This document shows, one piece after another, positions 27,101 through 39,100 of a stretch of DNA of 64,000 bases. The translations under genes and the position numbers were made by a program. The DNA lies in contig VXAU01002436.1 in the NCBI GenBank assembly GCA_013399695.1, positions 262,684 through 326,683 on the forward strand, given 5' to 3'. Position 1 is the stretch's first letter. Every line of letters begins with the position of its first letter. The notes under the pieces are model-generated. The model ran no database searches. It was not told where the DNA came from and was given only the letters and a program-made list of their open reading frames with translations. Origin of the DNA: Formicarius rufipectus. Taxonomy: Eukaryota > Chordata > Aves > Passeriformes > Formicariidae.

Positions 27101-30100
27101 AGCGGGGGGCAGGAAGGGGGGATGCCGGCGGCATCGCCCACCCCCTTTGCTTTGTGCGCGCTTGGGGAAATTAAAAATAGCTGCGTCCAAAGGGTGGCTG
27201 CAAGCGCCACAAAGAGCGTGTTGAGCGGAGGCAGCTGCAAGCTATTTGCTGCCCCTGGTAATCAGCATCTCAGCTTGCAGAGCCCCTCTGCCTCCCCAGC
27301 CCCTTCCTCCTCTGCCAGAAGCTGCCGCTGCCTTTCTCCAACCCACATATGTCATGTCAACAATCAATGAATACGGGATCTCTGCCGGGCGAAAAAGGGG
27401 GAACGCTCTTTGATTTTCGGAGCAGCTTTGTTGCCGTGTTCCATTCACGTCCTCGTTCTCCTCTCTGAGCTGTCACCGAGGGTTTTGTGGCACTGAATCC
27501 CACCAGGCAGTGCCAGGATATCCCATGCCACCCAGCAGGGATGGGATCCTCAGCGGCAACAGGGACAGGGATGCTGCTTCTTCCAGAGATTCCTTAAGGG
27601 AGAGGACAAAGGGATGCAAGTGCCCAGCATTAACCAACCTGCAGCCCACTGGTGGTCCTTGCTGACCTCATCTGGTGGCCCATGACAGGGCTGGAATGAA
27701 TTAAACTTAATCCTGTCCTCACCACACGGTGCAGGTGGCAGGTTCGGGGCCAGGCCACAGGCAACCTTGTTTCACACCCTCTTCCCAGCACCAAGCAGCA
27801 GCGGGGCAAAAGAATGACGTTTTTGTTGGGCACCCAGGGACTGGGGGATGCTTGGGATCCCAGTACTTCCCTGGCTTGGAGAGAACTGGGATCAAGCACC
27901 CACTTCCTCTGCTGCCTGGGGGACCACAGGGCTCCTGTGACAGTAACTGTGCTCAGCCTTAGCTGTGTCATTTCACTCTCAGCCCTGACAGTTTTGCTGC
28001 TAAATGCCATCAGAGTTTGATTTCCACACTAACATTTTACAGTAAATCACGATCTTTCCTTCACCAAGAGCCCACAGCCAGGCTGAAGGCCACGGGTATG
28101 GAGCCCAGGTTTGCACAAGTCATAAAGAAACTCGAGCTGCTGCAAGTGCCTGTTTCTCTCTGCCTCCCATGAACAAGAAAAATGCAATTTGAACCCCAGC
28201 TCACTTCCCTCGTGGCTCTGGCACACGCCTTCTACACAAATGTCTTTGCTAGGTCTCAAGAGACAAGGAGTAGGGGAAAAGCAGAAGGATGGAGCCACTT
28301 GAACCTGTCCTCGCTGCTCAGCCTAAGAGCAATTCCAGCTTTGCAGCTCGTCCTGCAGAAGACAATAGGGGCTGTGTTGTTTCCAGGAAGGAAGCACCTG
28401 GGCCAGGTCATCAAAGCAGCTTGTGTTAGGAGGTCGCTGGCTGGATCAAGCTCTCCTAACTCTGCTTTCATCCTCTTGCTGCCTGTTAACTCCCAAACCT
28501 CCCACCACGGACTGTTTCTCACTGGGGCCTCTCCCGAGTGGGTCCTGCAGGCACCAAATGCCCTTCTCGGGGTGCTGGGACGTGGACAACAGTGTTATCC
28601 ACAGCTCACAATAAACCCAGGCACTTTTGGGGCCCCAGTGATGGTCACTGGTCATCACAGGTCACCAGGACTGGTGTTGGAGCCATCCCTGGAAGAGTCC
28701 TTCCCTGTTCCCTCAGCCTCCCCAAAATGCCCTTCCCCAGTTTGGCAGTTTTACCTTCCCAAACACACTAAGCCAAACCAAAAGAGGCAAAACAGAAAAG
28801 AGCACAGTAGGGTAGGAACCACTCAAGGAGGAGCCCCAGGCTCAGCAGCACCTGGGGCCAGACACTTCAAGCAGAAAGAAATGAGAAGCCATGAACCCCC
28901 AAGTCACTGTGATGGGATTCCCACACCCAGCCCTAGCAAAGACACTTGGATGAGGGTCAAGCAAAACAGTAACATAAAACCATAAAAGAAAATCTGTGTA
29001 TCCTCCTTCAAGGCTGTCTCGTCCTGGCTTCAGCAATGTCCTGGGGAATGAATTCCCAGGGCTCCCTGTAGGTTCATGGATCCTTTTCCCCAAAATTAGT
29101 GTTGAAAATCAAACCAAACAAATCCATCAAAGATCTCTGAGCACCGTCCAGAGTCATCAGCACTTGTGTTGTCTCTCCTGCAAAACAGTGATGAGGATGT
29201 GCTTTGTCCCTTCTCCCTTGCACCCTGACTTCAGGTGACCCTTTCCTGCCCAGCTCCCCTGGAGGAGAAAGGATCACTGCTTCCAAATCATCCCAATCAT
29301 TTTCTTATTGCTCTCACATCATCCTTGAGATATGCACTAAACATCCCAGGTAAAACCTCCTCAGAGATCATCATCCACCCTCCAGGACCCACTCTGACTT
29401 GATCAAATCCAGACTGGAAAAAAATTGGGATGGGCTCCCTGCTGCTGTCCGAGCCTCGCAGTCACTCCACTCCAGCCCTTCTCTCTCAGCTTGCTTTAAA
29501 TTTCAAACACACTTCAATTCAAGCCAAAAGCTTTTTATGCTAAACAGAAACTGAAAGTCTTGATCTGGCAAACAGAGGCACTGGCAAAATTATATCCATG
29601 GGGGAAACCACTGGGGACAAGAGGAATGGGGTTTGTAAAGCCTGGTGCTCCCACAGAGGAGGGGGCAGGGAGAGCTTGGAAACACTTAAATGGCAAAACC
29701 TGTGGAAAAAGTAAGGACAGAGAGGCCAGGATGTTTAAGGTCCGTTTTTAATCCCTGCCAATGAATTTCTATTCTGTGCCAAAACTGAAATAAACCGCTT
29801 TGATCTGAAAAGGAGGAGAAAAACACACACAGGGGTTCTTGGCTTCTTAAAACAATACAGATGACAAAGGAGGGAACTACGATGAAAATTAACACGGCAC
29901 AGCTCTGCTGACAGCGATGTTTGAAAATGCCCCTTTCCTCCAAATAAAGAGGACTTTGAAGGGGGTCAATTAGGAAACAATTACACAGGTCTGTGGATCA
30001 CAGCATCAATGAGCATGCATCCCTCCCTCCCTCTGATCCCCCTCCAGCAGCCACCAATGCTTACATCTGTCTCCTTTTTTAGCCATTTATCAATTCCTTA

Positions 30101-33100
30101 GGTTTCCGTGGCCAGGAGCGGGGCCTGGGGCCGAGCAGGGCTCCAGATGTGACCCTGCAGCCCCTTGCATGATGCCAGACCTCCCACCTCTGAGCTGGCC
30201 TCTCTTCTCCTATTTATACCCCCATCCCAGGGGTCCCAGTGCTCCCCTAAACATTCCCAGATGCTCTTCATCCCACCCTAGTCCCATCAGCTCCCTGCTC
30301 CTCATGACCCCCTTCCCTGCCATCCCTGGAGCAAAGATTTCCATCCTACTGCACTGAGGTTAATGATATTATGATCCATCTCAGTTCATGATTTAGGAGC
30401 AGAATCACCATGATGTGAGCCCCAGAAGGGTCTGCAATGCTGCCGGAGAGGACACAACCCCCAGCCCCAGCAAACTCTGCTATTGAGGTGGTTCACTACT
30501 GGTTTAAGCATCCCTTTACACCACCTCCCAATTTCAGAAAGCAACTTGACTCCAGCAAATAAGGGGCAGTGGTAGAATCAGGACTCACAGCCCATCCTCA
30601 TGCTTCACTGTGCTGGAAGGTACCAGACATGGAGCAAGGCCAGTTTGCTGGGAGAAGAATATGTCATGCTCAGGGATGCTCCTCCTGAAACCCTGCGGGG
30701 AAACTAGAAAAGCCCACCCAGAAGATGTTCTCAACTTGGCATTAGTTATCCACAACACCTGCAAGTTTGAGATGCTTCCAGGTAAGCCTGAATTTTGTCC
30801 TGCTTTCAAGTCAGCATATGCACGAATAAAAAAAAAAAAAAAAAAACAACCAAAAAAACCCCAACCAAATTAACAGTTTTAGACAGACTGAAGCGAGGCC
30901 TGGAGTGACAGGAGAATATCTCCAAGGAAGATACAAAATGCCAACCTAGTATAAATCTCAGCTCAAGAGCAGTGGCACGGGGTAAACTGAGGCACAGAGA
31001 CAAGGCCTGCTCCACGGACATGTAAGGAGTAATTAACAAGCTGGGCTGGAGATCCAAATCCTCTGCTCTGACTTGCTCACAGGGTTGGATCCATCCCCAG
31101 GCAGTGACGAGGCCATGGGCCCACCTGCAGGTCCAAGGAGGCAGTTCTCCATCCCTACAAACCCCCTTCTTGCCTCTCCACTACGTTCCCACGCAGCAGG
31201 GCTCTATTTATAGAGACCTCGACCGCTAATTATAGATCGCAGCAATCAAAACAAAAGGAGGCAAAAGCTCTGCACTTGCCACTCACTGGCTCAGTCCCTT
31301 CAGCCCAGCACTGTTCTTGTGGCAGCTCCCACAGCCCAACCAAACCCTCCCAAGCCACCCCAGCACGGCAGTGCCAGGCTGCTCGCCCACGGTGGTTTCA
31401 CTGGGGACCACAGGGTGTTTCAGCAGCAGAACTGAGACTTGTCCTTGGACACTCGGGACACAGCAGTTCGACCCCACGCCTGTCCTCGACTTCCTGTCAC
31501 CCTCTTTGCTGCCTTCCCTCAATGGAAGGGCAGCTTTGCCCTCCTCCAGCTGCTGCAGAGAAACCTCAACCCGCCGGCACGAAGGTTCAGCAAACAGCTG
31601 GAGCCAGCCAGTGCTGAGGGGGGACTGCAGGGGCTCAGCAACCCTGAGCGATCACACGAGCTCTGCATCCACCCGCGGCTGCGAGGCAGGAATTTCTGCA
31701 CGTCTGAGCAGGCTCGGCTTAGCCAGGGCTCAGTAGAGCTGGGCACGGCTGCTGGCACACACCCCGTGCCAGGGAAGGGCATGGGATCTGCCTGGCATTC
31801 CCAGTGGCCAGGCAGGCTCTGGCTGCCAGCAACTGCACCCAGCGTGAAACAGGGAGACCCCAGGGAGACAGTCTGGCAGCTCAGCCTGGTTTGAGGGGAT
31901 GAAGGATGCACACGGAGCTACGAGGATGCTGGGAAACACAGTCTGGAATATTTTTTTGCCTCTTTGCATCCTGAGGAGGTTGACCTGCCCCAGGTTCTGC
32001 TGCATCTGGGCAGAAGCATCCAAGCAGTGCCCCAGCCCAGTGCACCATAGGGGACCATTTCCAGAGATCACCCAGAGGACAGCAGGAGCACCCTGTGGTT
32101 CTCCAGGCACCTCTTGGGCTCTTTGTCCTTGAAAAGGGAGAGAGTGGAAAAAGACAAACCAAAAGGGCATGTTGCACAGTCTGTGCACACCTTCCCCATC
32201 GTTGGCCATCATGCAGAAGCTTGAGTTTTCAGAGTGGAAATACAGTAGAGAAAGGACAGACAGAAGGATGGACATACAGAAAGAAGGAGGCTGAACCTGA
32301 GCACAGCATCAGCATCAGCTCAGGGACATCCATGAACAGGTCTCAGGAGGGACCTGGATGCCAGCAGAGCAGCTGGTGCCTGCTTGTCCCACCTTCCATG
32401 CCCAAGACAGAAATCCAACAAAACCCAAAAATCCAATGCCAAACTTGACCCACCCCATGGCAAAAGGACCTGTCCCATGGCTTCTGTACTGCAGCACGTC
32501 TCTGAGGACTCCTGGGGTCTCCCCAGCTTGTGGCAGGGCTTTGAGCCACCCTTCCACACCCCACTGCCCTCCAACCTGCTGGGACTGAGGAGCAGAGTCT
32601 TCCTGGCCAAGCACAGGAGCATCTCCACCAGCCTAGGACTGCCCTCCCAAGGTCACCCTTCCCTCCAATCCCATTTTTAATAGGAGCAGAAATTGCCAAA
32701 CCCACAAAATTAATGTCTAACAGGTTCAAGGCAGAGGCATTCAATTGCAGCCTGGAACTGCCTGGGAGGTCCCTGGCCAGCTGCTCCCCTGACACTGCAC
32801 ACTGTGGAGGCTGCTCCATGGGACCCTCATGGGACCCCCATTCAGCTCCCAGGGGAACTGGGGCACACGGGGGGTAGATCACCCCTGCATGGGCTGCAAA
32901 GTGGATCCCTCATGGAGAAAACAGCATCCCCCTGGGTGAGGCCTCAACCTTGCTACTCCTGCTCAGCCTGCAGAGGTGGCGGGGACACAGCATGGAGCTG
33001 GCACAGCCATGGAGGTGGAGAGCTGCAGGCAGGGAGCAGAACACCTCAGGGGAGAAATCACTACCCCCAAGCAATGCCCGAGGTGTTGTGGCACAGGGCG

Positions 33101-36100
33101 GGCTCCTCACATCCCCCAAAAGCTGACCTGGGTGCCACCAGTCCCCTCCAGTGATCCCCAACTCTCAGCCATCACAGCCTGATGCTGTGGGGTGGTGACA
33201 GTGGGTCTCAAACAGCCAGGCAACGCCTTCAGCAGACCTGGTGCAGGCAGCAGCACACATCCCACGCAGGGATGTGCTTCACAGAAAGGCCAGGAGTGTA
33301 TTTTGACACTGTGTGTCAGATCCCAAAGAGGAGGAAGGATCCGGGTCTCCTTCAACTGTGATCACTCTCCTGCCCTCCTGCCCACCTCCAATGGCACCAC
33401 AAAGGGTCACGGGGGGCAGCGAGTCCAGGTGCCAGCACGGTGTTATGTCACCCTATCCAGGACACCATCCCACACTGCACATGTGCAACATGCCCTTTTG
33501 GTTTGTCTTTTTCCACTCTCTCCCTTTTCAAGGACAAAGAGCCCAAGAGGTGCCTGGAGAACCACAGGGTGCTCCTGCTGTCCTCTGGGTGATCTCTGGA
33601 AATGGTCCCCTATGGTGCACTGGGCTGGGGCACTGCTTGGATGCTTCTGCCCAGATGCAGCAGAACCTGGGGCAGGTCAACCTCCTCAAAATGCAAAGAG
33701 GCAAAAAAGTATTCCAGACTGTGTTTCCCAGTGTCCTTGTAGTTCTATCTCACACTGGAGCATCTCCCTGGTCCAGGCAGACACAAACCACTCCTCTGTC
33801 AGTGTTAGGACAGGAAACACCAGCCCAGTGCAGAGCCAGGTTGCTGACACTGAAAATGTATGAAAGCCTTCCCTGCTCCTATGGAAGACATTTAAATTAT
33901 TTAGGGCACTTGGACCAACCCCAAGTAAAAATACAAACAAACACACAGGCATGAAATTTGAGCCACACTTGCCGTGCTGCCCCAAGCCATGGTGCCCCTG
34001 CAGGAGGACCAAGGCATGTTGACCTAACAGGGAGCCTCCCCACCACAGACACAGGTTCCTGTGTGCCCCTGCCCCACAGGTGCACAGTGCCCAGTGGCTC
34101 TGTGAGCCTCCTGCTCAGCCAGATCCCAGCACAGGAGTGCCCACTGTGCCAGCACACTCAACCTTGGGCACTCTCCCACGGGCCTGCTGTAGCCAGGAGG
34201 ATAAATCAGCAGCCCAGGGGTGGTCATGGCAGGATTGATATGCTGGGTTCTCCAGCCCCACTCTGCAGCTCCCTGTGGAGGGGCTTCCCTTCTTTTGATC
34301 CCACTTCTGTGTTTCTCAGACGGGAGCAGTGCTGGTGGCACACTGTGGCTCCGAGGCGAGCAAGCAGTGGGAAGGCATTCCAGCTGACCTACTTTCCATG
34401 GACATCACTAGGCAGGGCGTCCTTCCTGGGCCCTGCCAAGGTGATTCACCACCACCAAAACCCAGCTGGCACCAAGGAACAGGGTGGCAAGGAGTGGAGA
34501 ATGACCTTGGGGAGCCCCCTCACTGCTTCCTGCCAGCGACTGATCAATCCCACGCCAGGCGGGACCCACACGCCTCCGAAACACCCACCATCCTCCACAG
34601 ACCATCCACCACGCTCCCATGCAAACCCAGCCTGGCACTGAGTCAAACCCAGTCAAAACCAACTCTCCTGCATCTTGGTAGAGCACTCCAAGGGCAGAAG
34701 ATAACCCTGGCTGATCCCCACACCCTGGGCACGGCTGTGTCTCTGTCTGGCAGCACTTACCATCTCGTCGAGGGCGTAGCGCAGCAGCCCGTGCTCGTAG
34801 AGGATGAAGAACCGACGCTGCCATTTCTGCAAGAGAGGACAGCAAGGTGGGTCACAGCAGTGCCCACCAGTCCATGGGCCCTGCCAGGGGCACTGGAGTT
34901 GCACATCAGCTGGCAGGGCTTTGCCAGGGGTCTGTGTGCACCAGCCCACATTATCCATTGATGATTTGCTGCCTGTCTTTGTGGGCACCCAAAGGAGGTT
35001 GTTCTGGGGTTTCTTCCCCACCCCGTTCCTCTTGGCATTCAGACCCCAAACTGGCCTGGTTTAACCACAGAGAGGAGAAAAATAACTAGAGGCAAAAGAT
35101 TCTTCCACTCCCAACAGACACCCACAAACCCTGTCGCTGCTCTCCAAGACCTCTGAGACCTGCAGGAATCATAAAATACACTGAGTTGGGAGGCACCAAT
35201 CATCAAGTCCCACTCCTGGCTCTACACAGGACACCCCAACAATCCCAGCATTGTCCAAACACTTCTTGGACTCAGGCAGGCTTGAGGCTGTGACCACTGC
35301 CCTGGGGAGCCTGTTCCAGTGCTCAGCCACCCACTGGGTGAAAAACCTTTAACTGGTACCTAACCTGAACCTCCCCCTGACTCAGCTTCATGCCAGAAAC
35401 ACCAGAAGGATCCTCAAACTAAGTGCTCCCAGCCCTCAGCTTCATCCTGCATCATCTTATTCCAGCACCCAGTGCTGGAGGGGGACAGGGTGTCACATCA
35501 GATGTCCCCCAGCAGCACATGAGCTCGATTTGGATGGTGACAGCATCTCCAGGGTGGCACTGCCCAGGCGGTCCTGGCACCACGCTGGCACTGCTGCTTC
35601 TGCAGCTGCACATCAAACCAGATGGGAGAACTGATCTGGCTGGAAAACTGCTTTTTTTCATGTGTGCCAGGTTGTTTTCAGCCAAGAGTGAAAACTGGTT
35701 GAGCAGCCTGAAATAAAAAAAGTCCTGGATTCATAGCCCCAGTGCAGCAATTCTTATCTTGCTTTTCTCAGCCCTTTGGGCAAAGTCCAGAGTGCTCTGG
35801 GGCAAGTGAAACTACGAAGGACCCTGTGCACCTCCACAAGCCCCAGCTCAGCAGGCAGTCCAAGCTCTGGGGGGCACCAGGGTCCCATGTCCCCTTGATG
35901 TTGGGCCAGCAAGCCTGGTACTAGCTGTGACTCCAACTAATGACCCACATACCCCAGGCTGAACTCAGAACCCAATTTTTCCTCACTCGGGAGTCATTTT
36001 TTTATTACCAACAGCTCTGAGAGCATTTTGGCTGCATGACAGAGGGTTCATGCACCACTGCCATCCCTCCCACACACAAGACAGCCCTATCCTGGCAGCC

Positions 36101-39100
36101 CCAGCAGCAAGTTCCATGAAAGACAAGCTTGGGGACAGGCTGAAAGTCTGCATCACAAACCAGTGGTGAAAAGACACCAGACTTGGCCACATCCTTCTGG
36201 GCCTCACACCCCCCTGGGCAGGAAAGTGGGCGATGCTTCGGCCCCACACGATGCTGTTGTTTCTGCCAGCCATGAGCAAACCCCCTTGGGAAGGAGCTGA
36301 GTGTGTCCTGCTCTGTCTGCAGGTCTCTGCTGCCAACACTTGGCTCCAGAGCTCTGCAGGGTTATAGCAAATGGCAACCACCTCTCTGCCCCTTCCTTGC
36401 TGCAGGACCTGCCTGACACAAGCATATCCACACTAGGGGATGGGATGCAGCCTCTCTCTAGAGCTCTGGGTATGCCCATGATGAGCTGCAGAAAATAAAG
36501 CAATTGTTTCCAAGCCCCAAAGAAAAACTGGGAGCTTTCTGATGGTCCCAGCATGGCTTAGAGCCACACAGCCCACACCCCACCGGCCTGAGAGCCTTCC
36601 TAACAGCATGGCACGTGTCAGGCCAACCAGAGCAGCATCAAAACATCAAAAAGCAACAGCAACAAGCCATAAAATTGCACAGACTGAGCCTGACCAGCAC
36701 CTGCAGTGCCCCAGGCTGCTGCCCAGCACAGGAGACCTTGCATCTCAGAGCAGGCATTCAAGCCTTGCTGCAGGGAACATCTTCCAGTTTCCTGGTTTGC
36801 ACACGGAGGTGGATGCATGAAGGTGCCTGTGGCACTCCCAGGGTCACAGTCACCCCTGTCTGCAGGGACAGGCCCTCGCTACTCCTCCTGCCACTCCCAC
36901 CCACATCATGGGGAGGGGATGTCTCAGCTTCACTTACCCGGGAGCGATGGACAGGGTTGTCAAAGTCAGTGCCTTCCGGGGCCAGCAGCAGCCAGCCACC
37001 ATAAATGGGTTTGGCCTGCAAAGAAACAGCAGAGAAAAACACTCAGGCACAGCAGAAAGCGGCTCAGCACCACGGGGAACCGATGGTCATGACCCACGGG
37101 GCACTGCACCAGCCCCCAGCACAGAGGCAGCTGTGTGAGCTCAGCCTTCTGCACACACACAAACACACACACCACACACACCACACACACACATACACAC
37201 ACACACACACAAACAGCCTCAGCTTTCCCAGCGCAGGGAACACGGTGCTTGATGGCAACCCACGATGTGACACACGCTGCGTGCCAAGGGGATTGAGACG
37301 AGGACTCGGGAGGAGGCAAAAACCCCAGCCACAAACTGCAAACACAGCTGCTCCTGCGTGGCACCGTGCCCGGCGTACCAAGCTCCCGGGTACTGCCGGG
37401 CTGCAGAGCCCGTCCTCGCCGCCCTTGCCCTCGCCATGGGCAGCGTGCCTCTGCTCCAAAGCAAAAACACACTCCGAGGGAGAGCTCCGTGTTTTCCGTT
37501 TGGTAATTAAGAGAGGAAAAACTACCCAGTGCTGGCGGCTCTCCAGCTCCCAGCCACTTCCCCTGCCGCGCACATCCAGCTCCTGCTTCCCTGCACGAGG
37601 GCAGCCCCTGCCAGCCTGCTCCTCCCTGACAGCAGAGTCCAGCAGCCCACGGCTGAACACGCAGGAAGGTCAGAGCCAGGAGGAGGGAAAACAGCTCATT
37701 CAGCCGGCCGGGAAGAGAAAGGGAAAGAATACCCGGAAAAAAACTCGCAGCCCTGCCGTTTATCAGTGGGGGAAAAAGGGTATCCAGGCTCTTTGCACTG
37801 GAGTGGTGTGGATGCAGAAGTGGTCAGGGTGAAGCAGACGAGCAGTGGGATGGGGATGGGCACCGGGAACATCCTCCCACGCAAAGACTTACAGGCACGG
37901 TTCGTGCTGCCTGTCAAGCTGCAAACTATGAGCCAACACCTGGCAAGGGCTGGGGCCAAATCCTGGTGCAAGAGTGGCAAGGCATTGCCACACCGGCAAG
38001 GCGGCTCCACAGAGATACCAGGACAGGCTGGGAGGGAGGAAACCCAGGGCAGACACAGCTCCAGGAGCCCCAGGAGTCTGGGAACACTGCTTTCCACCAC
38101 GAAACATCCACGCACGTCCACCCTGGCCCAGCCAAACACTGACAAGGACGCACGTTCCCAGCTCCTCTCTAAATGATTCAGTTAATCTTGTTCCTTTCAT
38201 TCTTTTTCTTCTTGTTCCTTAAAGTTTAAAACTGTTTCCAATTCGGTACCTCCCCTAGATTCCTTCTGCCAGTTTCTGTGGTTCTGTAATGTTAAAAAAA
38301 AGTTTCCCCTCTGGAAAAATCCCTGCAAACAATAGAAGAAACTGCCTATGCACCAGAAACTGTCAAATGCATGAAGCACTGAGTAAGCAAACTGGAAACA
38401 CGCCGGAGGAGCCCTTTTACTGTTTATAAAGTGAAAAGAAGTAACAAAATCTCTTATCCCCCTCCACAATGTGACACACCAGCTCAAGGTGTTGCTCTCC
38501 CAGCAGCTGGGAAAACATGATTTGAGAAGACCTTCCTTCCTTCCCCCTTTCAATGGGACTAAAACCAATGAAAACGGAGTGCTGGGAGCAGGATCCAACT
38601 TTGGGGAGCTGCTTTCCTCCCTCCCAGGGCAACCCTACACCCACCTATTCCCACGGTCAGTGGGAGCCTCACCCACACTGGGGGCACAGAAAGGCCCCTG
38701 CATGCCCAACAGCCCCCCCCAGTTTGGTGGGGAGCCCCGAGACCCCTGCCCAGCTCACCTGGATGCCGGTGCCCTGCTCGCCCATGGCCCCTCCAGCCGC
38801 CTGGCACTGTCTCTGTGCCGCCCACGCTGCCAGCGCCCGACAGGTGAGGGCAGGTGAGCCCTGCCTGCCACTCCCCCAGCACACCCCGCCCCACACCCCC
38901 ACCCAAAGCCACCCGTGACGCATCCGTGCCCACATGACAAGGAGGACTTTGGAGTGGGGGAATCCCACTGCTCCCCGCCACGCAGGGATGTGGCCATGGC
39001 CAGTTTGGAAGAGCGGAATTTCCCACATTTCTCTACCTTTTTACAAGGGAAAAGGAAAATTGTGAATAACTAAACATGGCACACTGGAGACCCTTCAACT

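Larger units (their letters stand above)
16338..34760 (-). other. MPRIP intron 3
   Basis: This is the largest intron in the window (18.4 kb). It holds three CR1 fragments (20732-21060, 21660-21775, 25483-25682), a 72-bp tandem duplication near 22.7 kb and a CArG site at 22251-22260. GC-rich patches lie near 21.9-22.26 and 26.6-27.4 kb. A MIR-like remnant (30975-31085), a MEF2 pair (31204-31235) and two inverted 264-bp copies at 31915-32178 and 33482-33745 follow. No coding exon other than MPRIP was recognised. Confidence 0.8.

Noticed and set aside
28182..28985. 267-codon plus-strand frame in MPRIP intron 3
   Set aside because: There are no domains, no family resemblance, no splice or polyadenylation context. 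It is compatible with chance in GC-rich DNA, although a conservation test would settle it.
31915..33745. Inverted arms considered as terminal inverted repeats of a DNA transposon
   Set aside because: At 264 bp with no visible target-site duplication and no transposase-like frame in the spacer, a plain inverted duplication is the safer description.
37149..37214. CA-rich tract considered as a possible CRISPR-like or structured array
   Set aside because: It is an ordinary interrupted microsatellite. No spaced direct repeats of CRISPR type occur anywhere in this vertebrate sequence.
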